Source: Gordonia heveisoli (GTDB lineage Bacteria > Actinomycetota > Actinomycetes > Mycobacteriales > Mycobacteriaceae). From it: a DNA stretch of 64,000 nt. The notes beneath the pieces were generated by a model that worked only from the letters and a program-made list of their open reading frames with translations, was not told the DNA's origin and searched no databases. Within the stretch, counting starts at the first letter, position 1; every line of letters starts with the position of its first letter. The stretch spans positions 62,001-126,000 of the forward strand of contig NZ_JASXSH010000005.1 in assembly GCF_030315745.1 (NCBI RefSeq). Direction: 5' to 3'. Made by a program: the position numbers and the translations under genes. Positions 1-11,816 of this stretch are shown here, in pieces.

Positions 1-198
1 CGGGCCCATCGTGGTCGGCGGCTGGGCGCCCGGCTCATCGACGCTGCCCTCGCCGAGGTGGGAGCACATGCGTGTCGGATCGACGCGCAGGCCCATCTGA
101 CCGGGATGTACGGTGCCTTCGGCTTCGTCGCCGAGGGTGATGAGTATCTGGAGGACGGTATCCCACACGTGTCGATGTTCCGGAAGGTTGTCGCATGA
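1..198 (+). CDS. GNAT acetyltransferase, C-terminal fragment
   Basis: An open frame enters from the left edge and ends at TGA 196-198, giving about 65 residues. The visible part contains RAHRGRRLGARLIDAAL, which resembles the acetyl-CoA-binding region of the GNAT fold, then MYGAFGFVAEGDEYLEDGIPHVSMFRK, typical of ElaA-like GNAT C-termini. Its stop overlaps the start of the next gene (ATGA at 195-198), so the two are translationally coupled. In M. tuberculosis a GNAT gene (Rv2851c) also precedes the chelatase-like gene. The substrate cannot be told, and the start lies outside the window. Confidence 0.8.
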   Translation, partial: RAHRGRRLGARLIDAALAEVGAHACRIDAQAHLTGMYGAFGFVAEGDEYLEDGIPHVSMFRKVVA

Positions 199-2186
199 GC
201 GCCCCCGCGTTCAGTTCCTATCCCTTCAGCGCTGTCGTCGGGCAGGACCAGCTGAAACTGGCGCTGATCCTGTCCGCCATCGCGCCGGGTATCGGCGGGG
301 TGCTGATCCGCGGCGAGAAGGGCACCGCCAAGTCGACCATCGTCCGCGGTCTCGGACCGCTGCTCGGTGGGGACGGCGCTGCGGGTGACGATGCTGCGGG
401 TGACGATGCTGCGGGGAATGGGCAGTCACGGGGCCGGGTCGTCGAACTGCCGATCGGTGCCACCGAGGACCGGGTGATCGGCTCGCTGGATCTGACGTCG
501 GTGCTGCGCGACGGGCGTGCCGAGTTCACCCCGGGTCTGCTGGCCCGCGCCGACGGTGGCGTGCTCTACATCGACGAGGTGAATCTGCTCGCCGACCATC
601 TCGTCGACGTGTTGCTCGACGCAGCGGCCAGCGGTCGGGTCACCATCGAACGCGACGGTGTATCTCACACGCAGGCAGCCGATTTCGTTCTCGTCGGAAC
701 TATGAACCCCGAAGAGGGAGAATTGCGTCCGCAGCTGCTCGACCGGTTCGGGCTCGCCGTCGACGTGGTCGCCGCCCGCGACATCGACGAGCGGGTCGAG
801 GTGATCTCGCGCCGGATGGCCTTCGACGCCGACCCGGCGGCCTTTGTGACCGCCTACGCCGACGCCGACGCCGATCTGGCCGCGCGGATCGCCGCCGCAC
901 GTCACGCGGTCGCCACCGTCGGGTTGCCGACCGCGGAGTTGCGCCGCATCGCGGCCATCTGTGCGCATCTCGACGTCGACGGTCTGCGCGGCGACATCGT
1001 CGTGGCCCGCACGGCCGCCGCGCATGCCGCCTGGCGGGGGGCCGACGCGGTCGGTGAGGAGGATGTGCGCGCGGCCGTCGAACTCGCGCTGCCGCATCGC
1101 CGCCGACGCAATCCGTTCGACGAGTCGGGACTGAGTTCGCAGCAGCTCGACGACGCCATGCAGGCCGGTGACGAGGCTGCCGGACCGGACCCGGAACCCG
1201 ACCCCGATCCCGACGGTGACCCGCCCCCGGACGGGTCCGATCGCTCGGCCGACCAGTCCTCCGGACCCGGAGCGGAAAATGCCACTGGGGGAGCGGATTC
1301 GGCGGACCCGTCGGCCGAGCAGCCAGATGCGGAGCCCGAGGACGCGCCGAATCCGGTACCCGGTCCGCGGTTCGGTGCAGGCAACGCGCCCACGGGTCGC
1401 CGTCTCCGCACCTTGCGGGTCGAGGGCATCGGCGACGGTGAGCCGGGACGGCGGTCACGCGCGCGCAGCCGGCGCGGCCAGACGACCCGCGCCATCGAGT
1501 TCGAACGCGGCCGACCCTTGCATCTGTTCGCGACCGTGCTGGGCGCGGCGGGGCGGGATGCCACCGCCGACGACCGCCCGACGGCGGGGCTGCGGGTCGC
1601 CGCCGCCGACCTGCGCGGCGCCGAACGCGTCGGCCAGGAGGCCAATCTGGTGGTGTTCGTCGTCGATCTGAGCGGCTCGATGACCGCGCGACGACGGCTG
1701 AGCGCCGTCTCGGAGCTGTGCGTGGAGATGCTGCGGGATTCCTACACCCGCCGCGATCGGGTCGCCGTGGTGGTCGCCCGTGGGCGCGCGGCCGAACTGG
1801 CGGTGCCCCCGACGAAGTCCGTCGACATCGCGTTGCGTCGACTCGAAGCGGTGCGCACCGGCGGCCGTACACCACTGGCCGAAGGACTACAGATGGCCAC
1901 CGAGGTGATCGAGCGCTCTCGGCGTGCCGAACCGGAGCGCCGGCCGCTGCTGGTGGTGGTCACCGACGGCCGGGCGACGGCAGGCGACCATGCCCCCGAT
2001 CGTGCGCGTGCCGCGGCCGCGGGCATCTCCCGGCGCGGGATCGACACGGTGGTGGTCGATGCCGAGCAGGGCATGGTGCGCCTCGGGATGGCGGCCGACC
2101 TGGCCGCGTATCTGAGTGCCGACCTCATCTCGATGGATCAGCTGTCGCTGTCCGCACTGGCTCCCGGCGCCCGTCCGGCCGCCTAG
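195..2186 (+). CDS. Mg-chelatase-like AAA+/VWA fusion protein
   Basis: This 663-residue protein fuses a ChlI/BchI-type AAA+ ATPase to a ChlD/BchD-type VWA domain. Walker A is GEKGTAKST (residues 40-48) and Walker B is VLYIDEV (about 123-129). A Pro/Asp/Glu-rich linker covers about 320-385. The VWA metal site begins with DLSGSM at 491-496. Chelatases of this class use ATP to drive metal insertion into tetrapyrroles. No bacteriochlorophyll genes are visible, and the next genes are cobO and cobB. A role linked to cobalamin metal handling is therefore more likely, but it is inferred. A short AAGDD repeat (about residues 62-74, nt 379-418) sits after Walker A and is probably a local expansion. Confidence 0.88.
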   Translation: MSAPAFSSYPFSAVVGQDQLKLALILSAIAPGIGGVLIRGEKGTAKSTIVRGLGPLLGGDGAAGDDAAGDDAAGNGQSRGRVVELPIGATEDRVIGSLDLTSVLRDGRAEFTPGLLARADGGVLYIDEVNLLADHLVDVLLDAAASGRVTIERDGVSHTQAADFVLVGTMNPEEGELRPQLLDRFGLAVDVVAARDIDERVEVISRRMAFDADPAAFVTAYADADADLAARIAAARHAVATVGLPTAELRRIAAICAHLDVDGLRGDIVVARTAAAHAAWRGADAVGEEDVRAAVELALPHRRRRNPFDESGLSSQQLDDAMQAGDEAAGPDPEPDPDPDGDPPPDGSDRSADQSSGPGAENATGGADSADPSAEQPDAEPEDAPNPVPGPRFGAGNAPTGRRLRTLRVEGIGDGEPGRRSRARSRRGQTTRAIEFERGRPLHLFATVLGAAGRDATADDRPTAGLRVAAADLRGAERVGQEANLVVFVVDLSGSMTARRRLSAVSELCVEMLRDSYTRRDRVAVVVARGRAAELAVPPTKSVDIALRRLEAVRTGGRTPLAEGLQMATEVIERSRRAEPERRPLLVVVTDGRATAGDHAPDRARAAAAGISRRGIDTVVVDAEQGMVRLGMAADLAAYLSADLISMDQLSLSALAPGARPAA

Positions 2187-2216
2187 CAAGTCACCCGACG
2201 ACAAGAGGAACATCAA

Positions 2217-2830
2217 GTGCCACAGGGTATTCCAGCCAGCATTCCGGACGATGGCCTGACCACCAGGCAGCGCCGCAACACGCCGGTGCTGGCCGTTCAC
2301 ACCGGTGACGGCAAGGGGAAGTCGACCGCCGCCTTCGGGATGGCGATGCGGGCGTGGAATGCCGGACTCGACGTCGCCGTGTTCCAATTCGTGAAGAGCG
2401 CCAAGTGGAAGGTCGGCGAGGAGTCGGCGCTGACGGCGCTGGGCGACCTGCACCGCGAGACCGGTGCCGGGGGGCCGGTGCAGTGGCACAAGATGGGGCA
2501 GGGCTGGTCGTGGTTGCGGGCCAACGACGACCACGACGACGACCATGCTGCGGCGGCACGCGCGGGCTGGGCGGAGATCGCCCGGCGGATCGCGGCGCAA
2601 GAACACGACTTCTATGTGCTCGACGAGTTCACCTATCCGCTGGATTGGGGGTGGATCGACATCGACGAGGTGGTCGAGGTGCTGTCCACCCGGCCGGGCC
2701 GACAGCATGTGGTGATCACCGGCCGACGCGCGCCACAGCAGCTGGTCGACGCCGCCGACCTGGTCACCGAGATGCGCAAGATCGCCCACCCGATGGACGC
2801 CGGCCGCAAGGGGCAGAAGGGCATCGAGTG

Positions 2831-2834
<4 letters not shown>
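2217..2834 (+). CDS. cobO: cob(I)yrinic acid a,c-diamide adenosyltransferase
   Basis: CobO transfers the adenosyl group of ATP to the cobalt of cobyrinic acid a,c-diamide or later corrinoids in the cytoplasm. The 205-residue length and the P-loop GDGKGKST (residues 30-37) are typical of the CobA/CobO family, as is the VLDEFTYPLDWGWID segment. The GTG start at 2217 is chosen because AGAGGA lies about 8 nt upstream (2204-2209). The stop overlaps the start of cobB (GTGA), so the two are coupled. The order chelatase-like, cobO, cobB matches M. tuberculosis Rv2850c to Rv2848c. Confidence 0.95.
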
Positions 2835-5972
<3,138 letters not shown>

Positions 5973-5973
5973 C

Positions 5974-6660
5974 TCAGGCCTTGCCGTCGCGCAGCTTGGT
6001 GGCCATCACCGCCACCTGGGTGCGGCGCTGCATGTCGAGTTTCGACAGGATCCGCGACACATAGTTCTTGATGGTCTTCTCCGCCAGGAACATCCGTTCC
6101 GCGATCTGACGGTTCGTCATCCCCTCGCCGATCAGGCTGAACACCTCACGTTCCTGCGGGGTGAGCTCGGCGAGCGGGTCGGGTCGGTTCTTGCCGTCAC
6201 GCAGCTTGGCCAGCAGCGCGGCGGTGCTGCGGTCGTCGAGCAGTGATCCGCCGCGACCCACCGTGCGCACCGCCGCCACCAGGTTGTGCCCGAGGATCTG
6301 CTTGAGCACGAAACCCGAGGCGCCGGCGAGGACCGCGGCCAGCAGGGCGTCGTCGTCGGCGTAACTGGTGAGCATCAGACATTTCACCGACGGATCGGCC
6401 GCGCGCACCTCGCGGCACAGTTCGACGCCGTTGCCGTCGGGCAGCCGGACGTCGAGGACCGCGACATCGGGTTTCGCGGCCAGGATGCCGACGAGTGCCT
6501 CGCCGACCGATGCCGCCTCGCCGACCACTTCGATGTCGCCTGCGGTACCGAGCAGGTCACGCAGCCCGCGACGGACGAGTTCGTGGTCGTCGACCAGGTA
6601 GGCGCGTACGGGCGCGGCATTCGGATCGACCGGTGGTGCGGGAGGCTGTGACGCGGACAT
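5974..6660 (-). CDS. DevR/DosR-like response regulator
   Basis: This 228-residue NarL/LuxR-family regulator has a receiver domain with phospho-acceptor Asp70 in [11 protein letters not shown], conserved Lys120, and a C-terminal LuxR HTH (about 165-215) containing [18 protein letters not shown]. The recognition helix is nearly the same as in mycobacterial DevR (AEKTVKNYVSRLL), so it should read a GGGAC-type box. Such a box lies between this gene and the desaturase. The ATG at 6660 is the DevR-like start. The frame stays open another 33 codons upstream, but those run through the putative operator. The 3' end is one base from the end of the sensor kinase on the other strand. Confidence 0.92.
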   Translation of the reverse strand: MSASQPPAPPVDPNAAPVRAYLVDDHELVRRGLRDLLGTAGDIEVVGEAASVGEALVGILAAKPDVAVLDVRLPDGNGVELCREVRAADPSVKCLMLTSYADDDALLAAVLAGASGFVLKQILGHNLVAAVRTVGRGGSLLDDRSTAALLAKLRDGKNRPDPLAELTPQEREVFSLIGEGMTNRQIAERMFLAEKTIKNYVSRILSKLDMQRRTQVAVMATKLRDGKA

Positions 6661-6714
6661 ATCCCTGAAAATACCCGAGTACGGGCCGGACGTCGGTGCC
6701 CAAACGCGCGACGA

Positions 6715-6747
6715 AAGGTCCCTGATCTTCGGGACCTTCGCCCCACG
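6715..6747. promoter_or_regulatory. DevR-box-like site and 8-bp inverted repeat
   Basis: Perfect 8-bp arms AAGGTCCC (6715-6722) and GGGACCTT (6731-6738) face each other across 8 bp. The right arm belongs to TTCGGGACCTTCGCCCC (6728-6744). That agrees well with the mycobacterial DosR motif (TTSGGGACTWWAGTCCC as I recall it), keeping TTC, GGGAC, TT, G and CCC. The site lies between the divergent response regulator (start 6660) and desaturase (start 6813), and could act on both. A possible desaturase -10, TAGCAC at about 6777, would place the box near -50. Binding by the adjacent regulator is inferred. Confidence 0.6.
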
Positions 6748-6812
6748 CTGCAGAACCACCCACGGCGCAAGGTTGGTAGCACCACCCGGATCGGCATTAC
6801 CAAGGAGCGTCC

Positions 6813-7808
6813 GTGACCACCCTGATCGGTTCCCCCGAACTCAACAACACCGGCATGACCGGTGGCGACCTGCTGCGCGAGTTGCTGCCGGTGTGTGAGG
6901 CCGAGGTCGAGCGTCATATGAAGATGACCAAGGACTGGCATCCGCACGACTACGTGCCGTGGGACGACGGACGCAACTTCGCCGCACTCGGCGGGGAGGA
7001 CTGGGATCCCGAGCAGTCCAAACTCTCCGATGTCGCCAAGGCGGCAATGATCACCAACCTGCTGACCGAGGACAACCTGCCCTCCTATCACCGGGTGATC
7101 GCCGACAACTTCAGCCTCGACGACGCGTGGGGATTCTGGGTCGGTCGCTGGACCGCCGAGGAGGCGCGCCACAGCATCGTCATGCGCGACTATCTGGTCG
7201 TCACCCGAGGTGTCGATCCGGTCGAGCTGGAGAACGTCCGTATGCAGCACATGACCGGCGGCTTCAATCCGCTGCCGGAGGACGACGGGCAGCGCGATCA
7301 CAGTTTCGACATGCTCTACGCGGTCGCCTACGTCAGCTTCCAGGAACTGGCCACCCGAGTCAGCCACCGCAACACCGGCAAGGCGTGTGGCGACCCGATC
7401 GCCGACCGGATGCTGCAGCGCGTCGCGGCCGACGAGAACCTGCACATGCTGTTCTATCGCAACATCGTGGCCGGGGCGCTCGACCTCGTCCCGGATCAGA
7501 CGATGGCCGCGATCTACGGCATCGTCTCCAACTTCCAGATGCCCGGTGCGACCATGCCGAATTTCCGCCGCAACGCGGTCCTCATCGCCAAAGGCGGCAT
7601 CTACGACCTGCCCCAGCACATGAGTGAGGTGGTGATGCCGGTGCTGCGCAAGTGGCGGATCTTCGAACGCGACGACTTCGGCCCGCTCGGGGAGCACTAC
7701 CGTGAACAACTCGCCGAGTTCCTGGAGCAGATGAATATCAAGGTCGAACGGTTCGAGGCGTCTCGGGACCGGGCCCTGGCCCGCGCCAAGTCGAAGGGCA
7801 TCGCATGA
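6813..7808 (+). CDS. acyl-ACP desaturase (DesA family, diiron)
   Basis: The 331-residue protein belongs to the soluble stearoyl-ACP desaturase family (FA_desaturase_2), like mycobacterial DesA1/DesA2. Its diiron ligands are visible: Glu86 (TEDNLPSYH), Glu117-x-x-His120 (EEARH), Glu178 (FQELATR) and Glu208-x-x-His211 (ENLH). These enzymes use O2 and reduced ferredoxin to put a double bond into acyl-ACP. The GTG start at 6813 follows AAGGAG (about 6800-6805). The stop overlaps the next ATG (ATGA at 7805-7808). A DevR-like box lies upstream, which fits oxygen-linked control of an O2-consuming enzyme. Confidence 0.92.
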   Translation: MTTLIGSPELNNTGMTGGDLLRELLPVCEAEVERHMKMTKDWHPHDYVPWDDGRNFAALGGEDWDPEQSKLSDVAKAAMITNLLTEDNLPSYHRVIADNFSLDDAWGFWVGRWTAEEARHSIVMRDYLVVTRGVDPVELENVRMQHMTGGFNPLPEDDGQRDHSFDMLYAVAYVSFQELATRVSHRNTGKACGDPIADRMLQRVAADENLHMLFYRNIVAGALDLVPDQTMAAIYGIVSNFQMPGATMPNFRRNAVLIAKGGIYDLPQHMSEVVMPVLRKWRIFERDDFGPLGEHYREQLAEFLEQMNIKVERFEASRDRALARAKSKGIA

Positions 7809-8164
7809 CCACCTTCGAACCGCTCACCGCCCGGCAGTTGGACATCGAAGTGCTCGCCGACCTGCCGGACGGGCCGGTCGTGGAGGGTTGTGACAACTGT
7901 TGTGGGAGTTGCCAGATGTCGAGTGCGGACGCGCCGCCGGTACCTGCCGGTTTCGACACCGCGATCGCGATGGCCGAGGCGGCGGCGAACCACAACCCGT
8001 CGTGGTGGAACGAGATCCGCACGCACGCAGGAGATTCGGCGGACGGCGAATACTGTTCGTCGCTTCTACTCGGTGCGTTGCTGCAGTCGGCCGCACACCG
8101 GCTGGGGGTGCCGACCGCCGACGTGTGGGCCTATATCCGCCGCACCGGTGAACTGCCGCTCTGA
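7805..8164 (+). CDS. small Cys-rich protein coupled to the desaturase
   Basis: I do not recognise this 119-residue protein. Its main mark is a CDNCCGSC cluster (CxxCCxxC, about residues 29-36), plus one further Cys in GEYCSS. The rest has a helical look: an Ala-rich stretch FDTAIAMAEAAANHNPSWWNEI, and a C-terminal half ending VWAYIRRTGELPL. It has no signal peptide or membrane segment. The ATG overlaps the desaturase stop by 4 nt, so the two proteins are made together. The cluster could bind a metal or Fe-S centre or act in thiol exchange. An electron-transfer or assembly role for the desaturase is only a hypothesis. Confidence 0.75.
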   Translation: MTTFEPLTARQLDIEVLADLPDGPVVEGCDNCCGSCQMSSADAPPVPAGFDTAIAMAEAAANHNPSWWNEIRTHAGDSADGEYCSSLLLGALLQSAAHRLGVPTADVWAYIRRTGELPL

Positions 8165-8265
8165 GGGTGCTCGCGGTGGCCGGCCGCCACGTCCGGGGGC
8201 ATAGCACGTCAGGATGGCCACCCGACTGCTCGACTGCCGATGGCGGTACGCGGGTGCGGCGCCGA

Positions 8266-8271
8266 TAGACT
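8266..8271 (+). promoter_or_regulatory. -10 element for leaderless cysG
   Basis: TAGACT ends 8 nt before the ATG at 8280. No Shine-Dalgarno is seen, so transcription probably starts at or next to the start codon. Confidence 0.5.
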
Positions 8272-8279
8272 TCCGTGCC

Positions 8280-9503
8280 ATGGTGAGCGAACAATCGCAG
8301 TCGGGCGGGCACTACCTGGTGGGGCTTGATCTGCGCGGACGTCGGGTCGTGGTGGTCGGCGGCGGATCGGTCGCCCAGCGACGGCTGCCCAATCTGATCT
8401 CCGCGGGTGCGGATGTGCACGTCATCGCCGTCGACCCGACTCCTGCGGTCGAATCGTTCCCGGGCATCGCCGTGACCAAACGTGCCTACGCCGACGGTGA
8501 TCTCGACGGTGCCTGGTATGTGATGGCCTGCACCGACGATCCCGCGGTCAACGCGGCGGTGGTCGCCGAGGCCGAGCGCCGCCACACCTTCTGCGTGCGC
8601 GCCGACGATGCACGGTCGGGGACCGCGGTGACACCCGCCTCGGGCCGCCACCGCGACATCCAGTTCGGTGTCCTCGCCGGCGGCGACCACCGGTTGTCGG
8701 CGGCCCTGCGCGCCGCCATCGGCCGAGCGCTCGCCGACGGCTCACTCGTCGTCGAGGACACCGCGCCGCATGCCGCGGGTGTCGCACTCGTCGGCGGCGG
8801 ACCGGGCGACCCCGACCTCATCACGGTGCGTGGTCAGCGACTGCTGGCCGAGGCCGACGTGGTGGTCGCCGACCGGCTGGCCCCGCCGGAACTGCTCGCC
8901 GCGCTGGGCCCGCAGGTGGAGATCATCGACGCCGCCAAGGTGCCCTACGGTCGCGCGATGAAGCAGGAGGCCATCAACGACGTCCTGGTCAGCAAGGCGC
9001 AGGAGGGGAAGTTCGTCGTCCGGCTCAAGGGCGGCGACCCGTATGTATACGGCCGTGGCTTCGAGGAACTGCAGGCCTGTGTCGCGGCCGGGGTACCGGT
9101 CACCGTCGTACCCGGGATCAGCAGTTCCATCGCCGCACCCGCCTCCGCGGGTATCCCGGTCACCCACCGCGGCGTCACCCACGAGATCGTCATCGTGTCC
9201 GGGCATGTGCCGCCCGGCCACCCCGATTCGCTGACCGATTGGCCGTCGCTGGGCAAGCTGCGCGGCACTATCGTGCTGATGATGGCGGTCGAGCGCGTCG
9301 AGGTCTTCGCCGATGCGTTGCTGGCGGGTGGACGGGCACCGGAGACGCCGGTCGCGATGATCGAGAACGGTTCCCTGCCCACCCAGCGGGTCCTGCGCAC
9401 CGACCTCGCACATGCCGCCGAGGTGGCGGGCGCGCAGGGACTGCGGCCGCCGGCGATCGTCGTCATCGGTGAGGTCGCCGGATTCACCGAAGGCGCGCTC
9501 TGA
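8280..9503 (+). CDS. cysG: siroheme synthase (CysG-type fusion)
   Basis: The 407-residue protein joins an N-terminal precorrin-2 dehydrogenase/ferrochelatase domain, with NAD-binding VVVVGGGSVAQRR, to a C-terminal uroporphyrinogen-III C-methyltransferase. The second domain has VALVGGGPGDPDLITVRG, the RLKGGDPYVYGRG motif and VTVVPGISSSIAAPASAGIPVTHRG. It makes precorrin-2, and siroheme for sulfite/nitrite reductases, and precorrin-2 also feeds the corrin ring. The length and this start agree with M. tuberculosis CysG (Rv2847c, about 405 residues). Codons upstream to 8214 are open, but a -10 hexamer at 8266-8271 would sit inside such an extension. Confidence 0.94.
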   Translation: MVSEQSQSGGHYLVGLDLRGRRVVVVGGGSVAQRRLPNLISAGADVHVIAVDPTPAVESFPGIAVTKRAYADGDLDGAWYVMACTDDPAVNAAVVAEAERRHTFCVRADDARSGTAVTPASGRHRDIQFGVLAGGDHRLSAALRAAIGRALADGSLVVEDTAPHAAGVALVGGGPGDPDLITVRGQRLLAEADVVVADRLAPPELLAALGPQVEIIDAAKVPYGRAMKQEAINDVLVSKAQEGKFVVRLKGGDPYVYGRGFEELQACVAAGVPVTVVPGISSSIAAPASAGIPVTHRGVTHEIVIVSGHVPPGHPDSLTDWPSLGKLRGTIVLMMAVERVEVFADALLAGGRAPETPVAMIENGSLPTQRVLRTDLAHAAEVAGAQGLRPPAIVVIGEVAGFTEGAL

Positions 9504-9610
9504 ACGCTCGACACCACCGGACGGGAACCCGTCGTCGTGATGCCGCCGATCACCGGAATGGGACGACCGACCTGACCAACGAGGATTGGCATATCGGGGC
9601 GGCAGGCCGG

Positions 9611-9616
9611 TAGCGT
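9611..9616 (+). promoter_or_regulatory. -10 element for leaderless efpA-like gene
   Basis: TAGCGT ends 8 nt before ATG 9625, and no Shine-Dalgarno is present. This supports the 9625 start over the upstream ATG at 9586. Confidence 0.4.
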
Positions 9617-9624
9617 CCCTCGGT

Positions 9625-11127
9625 ATGTCTACGTCCGGAATGCCGGAGGCGCCCACGATGGCCGCACCCGAATATCGCAAGGTCTTCGGACCGGCGATCC
9701 TCGTCCTCTCCGGTATGCAGCTCCTGATGGTCCTCGACGGGACGGTCGCCGCGCTGGCGCTACCGCGGATCCGTGAGGCACTCGACCTGTCCGAATCCAG
9801 TGCCAACTGGATCATCAGCAGTTACGTCCTCGCTTTCGGCGGCCTCATGCTGCTCGGCGGACGCCTGGGCGACACCTTCGGCCGAAAGCGCATGTTCGTC
9901 GTCGGTGTCTCGATGTTCACGCTGACCTCGTTGCTGTGCGGCCTGGCCTGGAACGAGGCCAGCCTGGTCGTCGGGCGGGCCCTGCAGGGCGCGTCCGCGG
10001 CGATCGCCGCACCGACGGCAATGGCGCTGGTCGCCACCACCTTCGCCCCCGGCAAACCCCGAAGCCAGGCCTTCGCCGTCTACGCCGCGATGACCGGTGT
10101 CGGCTCGGTGGCCGGACTGATCGTCGGCGGTGTGCTGACCGAGATCCACTGGCGTCTGGTGTTCCTGATCAACGTCCCGATCGGCCTGGCGGTCGCGGTG
10201 GGTGCGCTGTGGACGTTGCGGGAGTCGCAGGGGGAGCGGTTTTCGCTGGACGTGAAGGGCGCGGTGCTGGGCACTCTGGGATGCACCCTGCTGGTACTCG
10301 CCGTCAACGAGGGGCCCAACGGCTGGGGGCAGCCGATCGTGGTCGGCTCGTTCGTGCTCGGGGCGCTCGCCCTGATCGCCTTCGTCTTCGTCGAACGCCG
10401 GGCGAGCAACCCGATCCTGCCGTTCGTGCTGTTCGACAACGTCAGCCGCGTCGCGGCGCTCCTCGCGATCCTGTTCGCCAGCATGATCATGATGTGCATG
10501 GCGGTGTTCATCTCGCTGTACCTGCAGGGCATCCTCAAATACAGCCCGATACAGAGCGGTCTGGCCGTGGTGCCCTTCGCCTTCGGCCTGGCGATCGCGG
10601 CTGCGATCGCTTCGAAGCTGGCACTGATGATGCAGCCGCGGTGGCTGGTCCTGGCCGGCGGAGCGGTCATTCTGGCCGGTTGTCTGTATGCGTCCTCGAT
10701 CGCCACCGACGCCCCGGGCTACTTCCCGAACATCGCGTTACCCGTGGTGGTGATCGGTTTCGGAGTGGGCCTGGCGGTGATCCCGCTGACCCTGTCGGTC
10801 GTCGCCGGTGTCGGCCCGAACGAGATCGGTCCGCTGACCGCGCTCGCTCAGGTCGCACAGAATCTCGGTGGCGCGGTCGGCCTGGTCGTCGTCGGGGCGA
10901 TGGTCACCTCCCGAGCTCTGTCCCAGGGCGGTACCACCGGCCCGGTCGAGGAGATGAACGCCGCGCAGCTGGCCGCGCAGGCCGACGGCTATGGGCTGGC
11001 CTTCGCCTGCTGCGCCGGAATCGCGGTCATCGCCGCGATCGTCGTGCTGTTCATGCGCTTTACTCCCGAAGAGGTCGCCGAAGGGCAGGCCGCCCAGGAG
11101 GCGGCCGACGCGGGTGTGGACGCCTGA
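9625..11127 (+). CDS. efpA: EfpA-like MFS drug exporter
   Basis: This 500-residue DHA2-type major facilitator has about 14 predicted membrane segments. The family motif GGRLGDTFGRKRMFVVG (motif A) follows the second segment, and the first segment contains LDGTVAALALPRIREAL. It would export drugs or lipids by proton antiport. The position straight after cysG matches M. tuberculosis efpA (Rv2846c), and the length is close to EfpA. Substrates cannot be told from sequence. The start at 9625 is supported by a -10 hexamer 8 nt upstream. The gene converges with the tetR gene at 11138. Confidence 0.88.
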   Translation: MSTSGMPEAPTMAAPEYRKVFGPAILVLSGMQLLMVLDGTVAALALPRIREALDLSESSANWIISSYVLAFGGLMLLGGRLGDTFGRKRMFVVGVSMFTLTSLLCGLAWNEASLVVGRALQGASAAIAAPTAMALVATTFAPGKPRSQAFAVYAAMTGVGSVAGLIVGGVLTEIHWRLVFLINVPIGLAVAVGALWTLRESQGERFSLDVKGAVLGTLGCTLLVLAVNEGPNGWGQPIVVGSFVLGALALIAFVFVERRASNPILPFVLFDNVSRVAALLAILFASMIMMCMAVFISLYLQGILKYSPIQSGLAVVPFAFGLAIAAAIASKLALMMQPRWLVLAGGAVILAGCLYASSIATDAPGYFPNIALPVVVIGFGVGLAVIPLTLSVVAGVGPNEIGPLTALAQVAQNLGGAVGLVVVGAMVTSRALSQGGTTGPVEEMNAAQLAAQADGYGLAFACCAGIAVIAAIVVLFMRFTPEEVAEGQAAQEAADAGVDA

Positions 11128-11137
11128 GTCCGAACGC

Positions 11138-11719
11138 TCAGCCTGCCGATAGTGCGCCGGCGATGGTGAGGCGGGCCAGCGCTTCGGCCCGCTCGACCGG
11201 ATAGTCGGGGCCGTCGAGCAGCACCGCGAGGACGATGCCACCGACGATCGCGTCCAGGCATGCCTCGATCCGCTCATCGTCGAAGGTGGGCACCACCGAC
11301 AGCCGGTCGCGGACCATCGCGCGCATCGGGTCGCTGAGTTCGGCCCGGAATCGGGCGGCGGTCGCGGGATCTTCGAGGGCTGCGGCAGACAGGGTTCGCA
11401 CCGTGGCCTGCCCCTGGGTACCGGTCAGGGCCTGCGCCAACCGGCCCGCCCATACGGCGACGTCATCGGCGACGTCGGTACCGGAGTCGATCTGCGGCAT
11501 GATCTCGTCGGCGTCCTCGGCCAGCACGTCGGCGACCAGGGCGGTGCGATTGCGCCACCAGCGGTAGATGGTCTGCTTGCCGACGCCGGCCGCGGATGCG
11601 ACACCTTCGATGGTCAGCGACTCGAAGCCGCGTTCGAGTAGTAGCGCCCGGGTGGCGTCGAGGATGGCGCGCCGCGATCGTTCGCTGCGTCGTCGTGGTG
11701 CACGCGCCTGCTCGGTCAC
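11138..11719 (-). CDS. TetR-family repressor
   Basis: This 193-residue regulator has an N-terminal TetR HTH (RSRRAILDATRALLLERGFESLTIEGVASAAGVGKQTIYRWW) and a variable C-terminal ligand domain. It is divergent from the MFS gene at 11817, and the shared intergenic region carries a palindrome. It most likely represses that exporter and perhaps itself. The GTG start at 11719 lies 6 nt downstream of TACGAT (minus strand, 11731-11726), which predicts a leaderless transcript. Confidence 0.9.
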   Translation of the reverse strand: MTEQARAPRRRSERSRRAILDATRALLLERGFESLTIEGVASAAGVGKQTIYRWWRNRTALVADVLAEDADEIMPQIDSGTDVADDVAVWAGRLAQALTGTQGQATVRTLSAAALEDPATAARFRAELSDPMRAMVRDRLSVVPTFDDERIEACLDAIVGGIVLAVLLDGPDYPVERAEALARLTIAGALSAG

Positions 11720-11725
11720 CGCGTC

Positions 11726-11731
11726 ATCGTA
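11726..11731 (-). promoter_or_regulatory. -10 element for tetR
   Basis: On the minus strand this reads TACGAT, 6 nt before the GTG at 11719. It predicts a leaderless tetR mRNA. Confidence 0.4.
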
Positions 11732-11785
11732 TCGGCGCGAAAGCCTGCCGTGGGTCGGGTCGATGGCTTACCGTGTCCCTGCGAG

Positions 11786-11804
11786 ACGAGACGCACCGTC
11801 TCGT
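11786..11804. promoter_or_regulatory. TetR operator between tetR and MFS gene
   Basis: ACGAGACG (11786-11793), CAC, then CGTCTCGT (11797-11804) form a perfect 8-bp inverted repeat with a 3-bp centre, a typical TetR-family operator. A possible -10 for the MFS gene, TACCGT at 11769-11774, would put the start site at about 11781. The operator would then cover the first transcribed bases. Confidence 0.75.
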
Positions 11805-11816
11805 TAAGGGGTGGGA

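Noticed and set aside
379-418. AAGDD tandem repeat in the chelatase-like gene
   Set aside because: Only about 40 nt of imperfect repeat in frame. It looks like a local expansion in a loop, not an element.
195-2186. Bacteriochlorophyll magnesium chelatase
   Set aside because: The domains fit, but no other pigment genes are near and the neighbours are cobalamin genes, so a photosynthetic role is not claimed.
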